DNA of 64,000 nucleotides from Metallyticus violacea (taxonomy: Eukaryota > Arthropoda > Insecta > Mantodea > Metallyticidae), in assembly GCA_030762175.1 (NCBI GenBank), contig JAUJEO010000021.1:1240001-1304000 (forward strand), given 5' to 3'. Positions 36,311-48,935 of this stretch are shown here, one piece after another. Position 1 is the first letter of the stretch; every line of letters begins with the position of its first letter. A program made the position numbers and the translations under genes. The notes below the pieces were generated by a model. It had not been told where the DNA came from. It worked only from the letters and a program-made list of their open reading frames with translations, and did no database searches.

Positions 36311-38945
36311 GATAGCCTCAGTAAAGCATATTATGCGCAAAGAATCTGGAAAAGAAAAAAAATTTTTTTCGAAGTTTGGAAACTTCGTTAGAATCACTTT
36401 TTTTCCGTTCTTATTTGAGATAACTGGTTCTCTTTCATTATACTAGTTTGATAGCCTCAGAAAAGCATATTATGCGCAAAGAATCTCGAAAAGAAAAAAG
36501 TTTTTTTTCGAAGTTTGGAAACTTCTTTTGCATAACTTTTTTTCCGTTCTTATTTGAGATAACTGGTTCTCTTTCATTATACTAGTTTGATAGCCTCAGA
36601 AAACCATATTATGCGCAAAGAATCTCGAAAAGAAAAAAATTTTTTTTCGAAGTTAGGAAACTTCGTTTGAATCACTTTTTTTCCGTTCTTATTTGAGATA
36701 ACTGGTTCTCTTTCATTGTACTAATTAGATAGCCTCAGAAAAGCATATTACGCGCAAAGAATCTCGAAAATAAAAAAATTTTTTTAGAACTTTGGAAACT
36801 TCGTTAGAATCACTTTTTTTCCGTTCTTATTTGAGATAACTCGTTCTCTTTCATTATACTAGTTTGATAGCCTCAGAAAACCATATTATGCGCAAAGAAT
36901 CTCGAAAAGAAAAAAAATTTTTTTCGAAGTTTGGAAACGTCGTTTGAATCACTTTTTTCCGTTCTTATTTGAGATAACGGGTTATCTTTCATTATAGTAG
37001 TTTGATAGCCTCAGAAAACCATATTATGAGCAAAGAATCTCGAAATGAAAAAAATTTTTTTTCGAAGTATAGAAACTTCCTTAGAATCACTTTTTTTCCA
37101 TTCTTATTTGAGATAACTGGTTCTCTTTCCTTATACTAGTTTGATAGCCTCAGAAAAGCATATTATGCGCAAAGAATCTTGAAAAGAAAAAAGTTTTTTT
37201 TCGAAGTTTGGAAACTTCGTTTGAATAACTTTTTTTCCGTTCTTATTTGAGATAACTGGTTCTCTTTCATTATACTAGTTTGATAGCCTCAGAAAAGCAT
37301 ATTATGCACAAAGAATCTCGAAAAGAAAAAAAAAATTTTTCGAAATTAGGAAACTTCGTTAGAATCACTTTTTTTCCGCTCTTATTTGAGATAACTGTTT
37401 CTCTTTCATTATACTAGTTTGATAGCCTCAGCAAAGCATATTATGCACAAAGAATCTCGAAAAGAAAAAAAATTTTTTTCGAAGTTTGGAACTTCGTTTG
37501 AATCACTTTTTTTCCGTTCTTATTTGAGATAACTGGTTCTCTTTCATTATACTAGTTTGATAGCCTCAGTAAAGCATATCATGCACAAAGAATCTCGAAA
37601 AGAAAAAAAATTTTTTTCGAAGTTTGGAAACTTCATTAGAATCACTTTTTTTCCGTTCTTATTTGAGATAACTGGTTCTCTTTCATTATAGTAGTTTGAT
37701 AGCCTCAGAAAAGCATATTATGCACAAAGAATCTCGAAAAGAAAAAAAAAATTTTTCGAAGTTAGGAAACTTCGTTAGAATCACTTTTTTTCCGTTCTTA
37801 TTTGAGATAACTGGTTCTCTTTCATTATACTAGTTTGATAGCCTCAGCAAAGCATATTATGCACAAAGAATCTCGAAAAGAAAAAAATTTTTTTTCGAAG
37901 TTTGGAAACTTCGTTTGAATCACTTTTTTTCCGTTCTTATTTGAGATAACTGGTTCTCTTTCACTATACTAGTTTGATAGCCTCAGTAAAGCATATTATG
38001 CACAAAGAATCTCGAAAAGAAAAAAGTTTTTTTTCGAAGTTTCGAAACTTCGTTTGAATCACTTTTTTTCCGTTCTAATTGGAAATAACTGGTTCTCTTT
38101 CATTATACTAGTTTGATAGCCTCAGTAAAGCATATTATGTGCAAAGAATCTCGAAAAGAAAAAAAATTTTTTTCGAAGTTTGGAAACTTCGTTAGAATCA
38201 CTTTTTTTCCGTTCTTATTTTAGATAACTGGTTGTCTTTCATTATACTAATTTGATAGCCTCAGTAAAGCATATTATGCGCAAAGAATCTCGAAAAGAAA
38301 AAAAAATTTTTTCGAAGTTTGGAAACGTCGTTAGAATCACTTTTTTTCCGTTCTTATTTGAGATAACTGGTTCTCTTTCATTATACTAGTTTGATAGCCT
38401 CAGAAAGGCATATTATGCGCAAAGAATCTCGAAAAGAAAAAAGTTTTTTTTCGAAGTTTGGAAACTTCGTTTGAATAACTTTTTTTCCGTTCTTATTTGA
38501 GATAACTGGTTCTATTTCATTATACTAGTTTGATAGCCTCAGAAAAGCATATTATGCGCAAAGAATCTCGAAAAGAAAAAATTTTTTTTTCGAAGTTTGG
38601 AAACTTCGTTAGAATCACTTTTTTTCCGTTCTTATTTGAGATTACTGGTTCTCTTTCATTATAGTAGTTTGATAGCCTCAGAAAAGCATATTATTCACAA
38701 AGAATCTCGAAAAGAAAAAAATTTTTTTTCGAAGTTTGGAAACGTCGTTTGAATCACTTTTATTCCGTTCTTATTTGAGATAACTGGTTCTCTTTCACTA
38801 TACTAGTTTGATAGCCTCAGTAAAGCATATTATGCACAAAGAATCTCGAAAAGAAAAAAGTTTTTTTTCGAAGTTTCGAAACTTCGTTTGACTCAGTTTT
38901 TTTCCGTTCTGATTTGACATAACTGGTTCTCTTTCATTATACTAG
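36311..38945. repeat. Higher-order unit 2 (18-monomer type)
   Basis: Landmark spacing to unit 3 is 2,498 bp (36,982 to 39,480), which is 18 monomers. It opens with the same 'gaatctgg' monomer as unit 1 and ends in 'tctgatttgacataac'. This unit reads 'gaatctcg' at 36,481 where units 3 and 4 read 'gaaactcg'. Confidence 0.85.
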
Positions 38946-41444
38946 TTTGATAGCCTCAGAAAAGCATATTATGCGCAAAGAAACTCGAAAAGAAAAAAGT
39001 TTTTTTTCGAAGTTTGGAAACTTCTTTTGCATAACTTTTTTTCCGTTCTTATTTGAGATAACTGGTTCTCTTTCATTATACTAGTTTGATAGCCTCAGAA
39101 AACCATATTATGCGCAAAGAATCTCGAAAAGAAAAAAATTTTTTTTCGAAGTTAGGAAACTTCTTTAGAATCACTTTTTTCCGTTCTTATTTGAGATAAC
39201 TGGTTCTCTTTCATTATACTAATTAGATAGCCTCAGAAAAGCATATTACGCGCAAAGAATCTCGAAAATAAAAAAATTTTTTTAGAACTTTGGAAACTTC
39301 GTTAGAATCACTTTTTTTCCGTTCTTATTTGAGATAACTCGTTCTCTTTCATTATACTAGTTTGATAGCCTCAGAAAACCATATTATGCGCAAAGAATCT
39401 CGAAAAGAAAAAAAATTTTTTTCGAAGTTTGGAAACGTCGTTTGAATCACTTTTTTCCGTTCTTATTTGAGATAACGGGTTATCTTTCATTATAGTAGTT
39501 TGATAGCCTCAGAAAACCATATTATGAGCAAAGAATCTCGAAATGAAAAAAATTTTTTTTCGAAGTATAGAAACTTCCTTAGAATCACTTTTTTTCCATT
39601 CTTATTTGAGATAACTGGTTCTCTTTCCTTATACTAGTTTGATAGCCTCAGAAAAGCATATTATGCGCAAAGAATCTTGAAAAGAAAAAAGTTTTTTTTC
39701 GAAGTTTGGAAACTTCGTTTGAATAACTTTTTTTCCGTTCTTATTTGAGATAACTGGTTCTCTTTCATTATACTAGTTTGATAGCCTCAGAAAAGCATAT
39801 TATGCACAAAGAATCTCGAAAAGAAAAAAAAATTTTTTCGAAATTAGGAAACTTCGTTAGAATCACTTTTTTTCCGCTCTTATTTGAGATAACTGTTTCT
39901 CTTTCATTATACTAGTTTGATAGCCTCAGCAAAGCATATTATGCACAAAGAATCTCGAAAAGAAAAAAAATTTTTTTCGAAGTTTGGAACTTCGTTTGAA
40001 TCACTTTTTTTCCGTTCTTATTTGAGATAACTGGTTCTCTTTCATTATACTAGTTTGATAGCCTCAGTAAAGCATATCATGCACAAAGAATCTCGAAAAG
40101 AAAAAAAAATTTTTTCGAAGTTTGGAAACTTCATTAGAATCACTTTTTTTCCGTTCTTATTTGAGATAACTGGTTCTCTTTCATTATAGTAGTTTGATAG
40201 CCTCAGAAAAGCATATTATGCACAAAGAATCTCGAAAAGAAAAAAAAAATTTTTCGAAGTTAGGAAACTTCGTTAGAATCACTTTTTTTCCGTTCTTATT
40301 TGAGATAACTGGTTCTCTTTCATTATACTAGTTTGATAGCCTCAGCAAAGCATATTATGCACAAAGAATCTCGAAAAGAAAAAAATTTTTTTTCGAAGTT
40401 TGGAAACTTCGTTTGAATCACTTTTTTTCCGTTCTTATTTGAGATAACTGGTTCTCTTTCACTATACTAGTTTGATAGCCTCAGTAAAGCATATTATGCA
40501 CAAAGAATCTCGAAAAGAAAAAAGTTTTTTTTCGAAGTTTCGAAACTTCGTTTGAATCACTTTTTTTCCGTTCTAATTGGAAATAACTGGTTCTCTTTCA
40601 TTATACTAGTTTGATAGCCTCAGTAAAGCATATTATGTGCAAAGAATCTCGAAAAGAAAAAAAATTTTTTTCGAAGTTTGGAAACTTCGTTAGAATCACT
40701 TTTTTTCCGTTCTTATTTTAGATAACTGGTTGTCTTTCATTATACTAATTTGATAGCCTCAGTAAAGCATATTATGCGCAAAGAATCTCGAAAAGAAAAA
40801 AAAATTTTTTCGAAGTTTGGAAACGTCGTTAGAATCACTTTTTTTCCGTTCTTATTTGAGATAACTGGTTCTCTTTCATTATACTAGTTTGATAGCCTCA
40901 GAAAGGCATATTATGCGCAAAGAATCTCGAAAAGAAAAAAGTTTTTTTTCGAAGTTTGGAAACTTCGTTTGAATAACTTTATTTCCGTTCTTATTTGAGA
41001 TAACTGGTTCTATTTCATTATACTAGTTTGATAGCCTCAGAAAAGCATATTATGCGCAAAGAATCTCGAAAAGAAAAAATTTTTTTTTCGAAGTTTGGAA
41101 ACTTCGTTAGAATCACTTTTTTTCCGTTCTTATTTGAGATTACTGGTTCTCTTTCATTATAGTAATTTGATAGCCTCAGAAAAGCATATTATTCACAAAG
41201 AATCTCGAAAAGAAAAAAATTTTTTTTCGAAGTTTGGAAACGTCGTTTGAATCACTTTTATTCCGTTCTTATTTGAGATAACTGGTTCTCTTTCACTATA
41301 CTAGTTTGATAGCCTCAGTAAAGCATATTATGCACAAAGAATCTCGAAAAGAAAAAAGTTTTTTTTCGAAGTTTCGAAACTTCGTTTGACTCAGTTTTTT
41401 TCCGTTCTGATTTGACATAACTGGTTCTCTTTCATTATACTAGT
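38946..41444. repeat. Higher-order unit 3 (18 monomers, 2,498 bp)
   Basis: Starts at the monomer with 'gaaactcg' (38,980) and repeats the order of unit 2 without the opening 'gaatctgg' monomer. Private changes are few, for example 'actttatttccg' near 40,977 and 'tatagtaatttg' near 41,158. Confidence 0.85.
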
Positions 41445-43540
41445 TTGATAGCCTCAGAAAAGCATATTATGCGCAAAGAAACTCGAAAAGAAAAAAGTTT
41501 TTTTTCGAAGTTTGGAAACTTCTTTTGCATAACTTTTTTTCCGTTCTTATTTGAGATAACTGGTTCTCTTTCATTATACTAATTAGATAGCCTCAGAAAA
41601 CCATATTATGCGCAAAGAATCTCGAAAAGAAAAAAATTTTTTTTCGAAGTTAGGAAACTTCTTTAGAATCACTTTTTTCCGTTCTTATTTGAGATAACTG
41701 GTTCTCTTTCATTATACTAATTAGATAGCCTCAGAAAAGCATATTACGCGCAAAGAATCTCGAAAATAAAAAAATTTTTTTAGAACTTTGGAAACTTCGT
41801 TAGAATCACTTTTTTTCCGTTCTTATTTGAGATAACTCGTTCTCTTTCATTATACTAGTTTGATAGCCTCAGAAAACCATATTATGCGCAAAGAATCTCG
41901 AAAAGAAAAAAAAATTTTTTCGAAGTTTGGAAACGTCGTTTGAATCACTTTTTTCCGTTCTTATTTGAGATAACGGGTTATCTTTCATTATAGTAGTTTG
42001 ATAGCCTCAGAAAAGCATATTATGCGCAAAGAATCTTGAAAAGAAAAAAGTTTTTTTTCGAAGTTTGGAAACTTCGTTTGAATAACTTTTTTTCCGTTCT
42101 TATTTGATATAACTGGTTCTCTTTCATTATACTAGTTTGATAGCCTCAGAAAAGCATATTATGCACAAAGAATCTCGAAAAGAAAAAAAAAATTTTTCGA
42201 AATTAGGAAACTTCGTTAGAATCACTTTTTTTCCGCTCTTATTTGAGATAACTGTTTCTCTTTCATTATACTAGTTTGATAGCCTGAGCAAAGCATATTA
42301 TGCACAAAGAATCTCGAAAAGAAAAAAAATATTTTTTCGAAGTTTGGAACTTCGTTTGAATCACTTTTTTTCCGTTCTTATTTGAGATAACTGGTTCTCT
42401 TTCATTATACTAGTTTGATAGCCTCAGTAAAGCATATCATGCACAAAGAATCTCGAAAAGAAAAAAAATTTTTTTCGAAGTTTGGAAACTTCATTAGAAT
42501 CACTTTTTTTCCGTTCTTATTTGAGATAACTGGTTCTCTTTCATTATAGTAGTTTGATAGCCTCAGAAAAGCATATTATGCACAAAGAATCTCGAAAAGA
42601 AAAAAAAAATTTTTCGAAGTTAGGAAACTTCGTTAGAATCACTTTTTTTCCGTTCTTATTTGAGATAACTGGTTCTCTTTCATTATACTAGTTTGATAGC
42701 CTCAGCAAAGCATATTATGCACAAAGAATCTCGAAAAGAAAAAAAATTTTTTTCGAAGTTTGGAAACTTCGTTTGAATCACTTTTTTTCCGTTCTTATTT
42801 GAGATAACTGGTTCTCTTTCACTATACTAGTTTGATAGCCTCAGTAAAGCATATTATGCACAAAGAATCTCGAAAATAAAAAATTTTTTTTTCGAAGTTT
42901 CGAAACTTCGTTTGAATCACTTTTTTTCCGTTCTAATTTGAGATAACTGGTTCTCTTTCATTATACTAGTTTGATAGCCTCAGTAAAGCATATTATGTGC
43001 AAAGAATCTCGAAAAGAAAAAAAAATTTTTTTCGAAGTTTGGAAACTTCGTTAGAATCACTTTTTTTCCGTTCTTATTTTAGATAACTGGTTGTCTTTCA
43101 TTATACTAATTTGATAGCCTCAGTAAAGCATATTATGCGCAAAGAATCTCGAAAAGAAAAAAAAATTTTTTCGAAGTTTGGAAACGTCGTTAGAATCACT
43201 TTTTTTCCGTTCTTATTTGAGATAACTGGTTCTCTTTAATTATACTAGTTTGATAGCCTCAGAAAGGCATATTATGCGCAAAGAATCTCGAAAAGAAAAA
43301 AGTTTTTTTTCGAAGTTTGGAAACTTCGTTTGAATAACTTTTTTTCCGTTCTTATTTGAGATAACTGGTTCTATTTCATTATACTAGTTTGATAGCCTCA
43401 GAAAAGCATATTATGCGCAAAGAATCTCGAAAAGAAAAAATTTTTTTTTCGAAGTTTGGAAACTTCGTTAGAATCACTTTTTTTCCGTTCTTATTTGAGA
43501 TTACTGGTTCTCTTTCATTATAGTAGTTTGATAGCCTCAG
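41445..43540. repeat. Higher-order unit 4, one monomer deleted
   Basis: 'gaaactcg' at 41,478 and 'ttatctttca' at 41,978 are both 2,498 bp from unit 3. Near 42,005 the 'gtatagaaac / ttccttatac' monomer is missing: 'tagtagtttgatagcctcag' joins directly to the 'aatcttg' monomer. The series ends near 43,540, where 'ttatgcacaaag' replaces the 'ttattcacaaag' of earlier units. Confidence 0.8.
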
Positions 43541-44040
43541 AAAAGCATATTATGCACAAAGAATCTCGAAAAGAAAAAAAAATTTTTTCGAAGTTAGGAA
43601 ACTTCGTTAGAATCACTTTTTTTCCGTTCTTATTTGAGATAACTGGTTCTCTTTCATTATACTAGTTTGATAGCCTCAGCAAAGCATATTATTCACAAAG
43701 AATCTCGAAAAGAAAAAAATTTTTGTTCGAAGTTTGGAAACATCGTTTGAATCACTTTTATTCCGTTCTTATTTGAGATAACTGGTTCTCTTTCATTATA
43801 CTAGTTTGATAGCCTCAGTTAAGCATATTATATGCAAAGAATTTCGAAAAGAAAAAAATTTTTTTTCGAATTTTGGAAACTTCGTTAGAATCACTTTTTT
43901 TCCGTTCTTATTTTAGGTAACTGGTTCTCTTTCATTATACTAATTTGATAGCCTCAGTAAAGCATATTATGCGCAAAGAATCTTGAAAAGAAAAAAAATT
44001 TTTTTCGAAGTTTGGAAACGTCGTTAGAATCACTTTTTTT
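43541..44040. repeat. Transition monomers with partial V1, V3, V4 series
   Basis: A V1-like monomer ('ttattcac', with 'tttttgttcg' and 'gaaacatcg') is followed by a V3-like monomer ('cagttaagcatattatatgc', 'aatttcg') and V4. V2 with the perfect palindrome is absent here, so the cassette is one monomer short. The segment connects the 18-monomer series to the 44-49 kb block. Confidence 0.7.
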
Positions 44041-47000
44041 CCGTTCTTATTTGAGATAACTGGTTCTCTTTCATTATACTAGTTTGATAGCCTCAGAAAA
44101 GCATATTATGCGCAAAGAATCTCGAAAAGAAAAAAGTTTTCTTTCGAAGTTTGGAAACTTCGTTTGAATAACTTTTTTTCGGTTCTTATTTAAGATAACT
44201 GGTTCTCTTTCATTATACTAGTTTGATAGCCTCAGAAAAGCATATTATGCGCAAAGAATCTCGAAAAGAAAAAAATTTTTTTTCGAAGTTTGGAAACTTC
44301 GTTAGAATCACTTTTTTTCCGTTCTTATTTGAGATAACTGGTTCTCTTTCATTATACTAGTTTGATAGCCTCAGAAAAGCATATTATGCGCAAAGAATCT
44401 CGAAAAGAAAAAAATTTTTTTTCGAAGTTTGGAAACTTCGTTAGAATCACTTTTTTTCCGTTCTTATTTGAAATAACTGGTTCTCTTTCATGATACTAGT
44501 TTGATAGCCTCAGAAAATCATATTATGCGCAAAGAATCTCGAAAAGAAAAAAATTTTTTTTCGATGTTTGGAAACTTTGTTAGAATCACTTTTTTTCCGT
44601 TCTAATTTGACATAACTGGTTCTCTTTCATTATACTTGTTTGATAGCCTCAGTAAAGCATATTATATGCAAAGAATCTCGAAAAGAAAAAATTTTTTTTT
44701 CGAAGTTTGGAAACTTCGTTAGAATCACTTTTTTTCCGTTCTTATTTTAGGTAACTGGTTCTCTTTCATTATACTAATTTGATAGCCTCAGTAAAGCATA
44801 TTATGCGCAAAGAATCTTGAAAAGAAAAAAAATTTTTTTCGAAGTTTGGAAACGTCGTTAGAATCACTTTTTTTCCGTTCTTATTTGAGATAACTGGTTC
44901 TCTTTCATTATACTAGTTTGATAGCCTCAGAAAAGCATATTATGCGATAAGAATCTCGAAAAGAAAAAAGTTTTTTTTCGAAGTTTGGAAACTTCGTTTG
45001 AATAACTTTTTTTCCGTTCTTATTTGAGATAACTGGTTCTCTTTCATTATACTAGTTTGATAGCCTCAGAAAAGCATATTATGCGCAAAGAATCTCGAAA
45101 AGAAAAAAATTTTTTTTCGAAGTTTGGAAACTTCGTTAGAATCACTTTTTTTCCGTTCTTATTTGAAATAACTGGTTCTCTTTCATGATACTAGTTTGAT
45201 AGCCTCAGAAAATCATATTATGCGCAAAGAATCTCGAAAAGAAAAAAATTTTTTTTCGATGTTTGGAAACTTTGTTAGAATCACTTTTTTTCCGTTCTTA
45301 TTTGAGATAACTGGTTCTCTTTCATTATACTAGTTTGATAGCCTCAGAAAAGCATATTATGCACAAAGAATCTCGAAAAGAAAAAAATTTTTTTTCGAAG
45401 TTTGGAAACTTCTTTAGAATCACTTTTTTCCGTTTTTATTTGCGATAACTGGTTCTCTTTCATTATACTAGTTTGATAGCCTCAGAAAACCATATTATGC
45501 GCAAAGAATCTGGAAAAGAAAAAAAATTTTTTTCGAAATTTGGAAACCTCGTTAGAATCACTTTTTTTCCGTTCTTATTTGAGATAAATGGTTCTCTTTC
45601 ATTATACTAGTTTGATAACCTCAGAAAGCATATTATGCGCAAAGAATCTGGAAAAGAAAAAAAATTTTTTTCGAAATTTGGAAACTTCGTTAGAATCACT
45701 TTTTTTCCGTTCTTATTTGAGATAACTGGTTCTCTTTCATTATACTAGTTTGATAGCCTCAGAAAAGCATATTATGCGCAAGGAATCTCGAAAAGAAAAA
45801 AATTTTTTTTCGAAGTTTGGAAACTTCAGTAGAATCACTTTTTTTCCGTTCTTATTTGAAATAACTGGTTCTCTTTCATGATACTAGTTTGATAGCCTCA
45901 GAAAATCATATTATGCGCAAAGAATCTCGAAAAGAAAAAAATTTTTTTTCGATGTTTGGAAACTTTGTTAGAATCACTTTTTTTCCGTTCTTATTTGAGA
46001 TAACTGGTTCTCTTTCATTATACTAGTTTGATAGCCTCAGAAAAGCATATTATGCACAAAGAATCTCGAAAAGAAAAAAATTTTTTTTCGAAGTTTGGAA
46101 ACTTCTTTAGAATCACTTTTTTCCGTTTTTATTTGCGATAACTGGTTCTCTTTCATTATACTAGTTTGATAGCCTCAGAAAACCATATTATGCGCAAAGA
46201 ATCTCGAAAAGAAAAAAATTTTTTTTCGAAGTTTGGAAACTTCTTTAGAATCACTATTTTTCCGTTCTTATTTGAGATTACTGGTTCTCTTTCATTATAC
46301 TAATTAGATAGCCTCAGAAAAGCATATTACGCGCAAAGAATCTCGAAAATAAAAAAAATTTTTTAGAACTTTGGAAACTTCGTTAGAATCACTTTTTTTT
46401 CCGATCTTATTTGAGATAACTGGTTCTCTTTCATTATACTAGTTTGATAGCCTCATAAAAGCTTATTATGCGCAAAGAATCTCGAAAAGAAAAAAAATTT
46501 TTTTCGAAGTTTGGAAACTTCATTAGAATCGCCTTTTTTTCCGTTCTTATTTGAGATAATTGGTTCTCTTTCATTATACTAGTTTGATAGCCTCAGTAAT
46601 GCATATTATGCGCAAAGAATCTGGAAAAGAAAAAAAATTTTTTTCGAAGTTTGGAAACGTCGTTAGAATCACTTTTTTTCCGTTCTTATTTGAGATAACT
46701 GGTTCTCTTTCATTATACTAGTTTGATAGCCTCAGAAAAGCATATTATGCGCAAAGAATCTCGAAAAGAAAAAAGTTTTTTTTCGAAGTTTGGAAACTTC
46801 GTTTGAATAACTTTTTTTCCGATCTTATTTGAGATAACTGGTTCTCTTTCATTATACTAGTTTGATAGCCTCAGAAAAGCATATTATGCTCAAAGAATCT
46901 CGAAAAGAAAAAAATTTTTTTTCGAAGTTTGGAAACTTCGTTAGAATCACTTTTTTTCCGTTCTTATTTGAAATAACTGGTTCTCTTTCATGATACTAGT

Positions 47001-48935
47001 TTGATAGCCTCAGAAAATCATATTATGCGCAAAGAATCTCGAAAAGAAAAAAATTTTTTTTCGATGTTTGGAAACTTTGTTAGAATCACTTTTTTTCCGT
47101 TCTTATTTGAGATAACTGGTTCTCTTTCATTATACTAGTTTGATAGCCTCAGAATGGCATATTATGCGCAAAGAATCTCGAAAAGAAAAAAGTTTTTTTT
47201 CGAAGTTTGGAAACTTCGTTTGAATAACTTTTTTTCCGTTCTTATTTGAGATAACTGGTTCTATTTCATTATACTAGTTTGATAGCCTCAGAAAAGCATA
47301 TTATGCGCAAAGAATCTCGAAAAGAAAAAATTTTTTTTTCGAAGTTTGGAAACTTCGTTAGAATCACTTTTTTTCCGTTCTTATTTGAGATTACTGGTTC
47401 TCTTTCATTATAGTAGTTTGATAGCCTCAGAAAAGCATATTATGCACAAAGAATCTCGAAAAGAAAAAAAATTTTTTTCGAAGTTAGGAAACTTCGTTAG
47501 AATCACTTTTTTTCCGTTCTTATTTGAGATAACTGGTTCTCTTTCATTATACTAGTTTGATAGCCTCAGCAAAGCATATTATTCACAAAGAATCTCGAAA
47601 AGAAAAAAATTTTTTTTCGAAGTTTGGAAAGGTCGTTTGAATCACTTTTATTTCGTTCTTATTTGAGATAACTGGTTCTCTTTCACTATACTAGTTTGAT
47701 AGCCTCAGTAAAGCATATTATGCACAAAGAATCTCGAAAAGAAAAAAGTTTTTTTTCGAAGTTTCGAAACTTCGTTTGACTCAGTTTTTTTCCGTTCTAA
47801 TTTGACATAACTGGTTCTCTTTCATTATACTTGTTTGATAGCCTCAGTAAAGCATATTATATGCAAAGAATCTCGAAAAGAAAAAATTTTTTTTTCGAAT
47901 TTTGGAAACTTCGTTAGAATCACTTTTTTTCCGTTCTTATTTTAGGTAACTGGTTCTCTTTCATTATACTAATTTGATAGCCTCAGTAAAGCATATTATG
48001 CGCAAAGAATCTTGAAAAGAAAAAAAATTTTTTTCGAAGTTTGGAAACGTCGTTAGAATCACTTTTTTTCCGTTCTTATTTGAGATAACTGGTTCTCTTT
48101 CATTATACTAGTTTGATAGCCTCAGAAAAGCATATTATGCGCAAAGAATCTCGAAAAGAAAAAAGTTTTTTTTCGAAGTTTGGAAACTTCGTTTGAATAA
48201 CTTTTTTTCCGTTCTTATTTGAGATAACTGGTTCTCTTTCATTATACTAGTTTGATAGCCTCAGAAAAGCATATTATGCGCAAAGAATCTGGAAAAGAAA
48301 AAAATTTTTTTTCGAAGTTTGGAAACTTCGTTAGAATCACTTTTTTTCCGTTCTTATTTGAAATAACTGGTTCTCTTTCATGATACTAGTTTGATAGCCT
48401 CAGAAAATCATATTATGCGCAAAGAATCTCGAAAAGAAAAAAATTTTTTTTCGATGTTTGGAAACTTTGTTAGAATCACTTTTTTTCCGTTCTTATTTGA
48501 GATAACTGGTTCTCTTTCATTATACTAGTTTGATAGCCTCAGAAAAGCATATTATGCACAAAGAATCTCGAAAAGAAAAAAATTTTTTTTCGAAGTTTGG
48601 AAACTTCTTTAGAATCACTTTTTTCCGTTTTTATTTGCGATAACTGGTTCTCTTTCATTATACTAGTTTGATAGCCTCAGAAAACCATATTATGCGCAAA
48701 GAATCTCGAAAAGAAAAAAATTTTTTTTCGAAGTTTGGAAACTTCTTTAGAATCATTATTTTTCCGTTCTTATTTGAGATTACTGGTTCTCTTTCATTAT
48801 ACTAATTAGATAGCCTCAGAAAAGCATATTACGCGCAAAGAATCTCGAAAATAAAAAAAATTTTTTAGAACTTTGGAAACTTCGTTAGAATCACTTTTTT
48901 TTCCGATCTTATTTGAGATAACTGGTTCTCTTTCA
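44040..48935. repeat. ~4.9-kb block, copy 1 (copy 2 at 54,458-59,355)
   Basis: At an offset of 10,418-10,420 bp (75 monomers) the left part (44,040-44,600) and right part (45,690-48,935) match, sharing 'gttttctttcg' (44,136 and 54,554), 'aaacttcagtag' (45,821 and 56,241), 'cagtaatgcat' (46,591 and 57,011) and 'aatcattattttt' (48,751 and 59,169). The middle (44,600-45,690) does not match and instead corresponds to 62,382-63,472. Confidence 0.8.
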
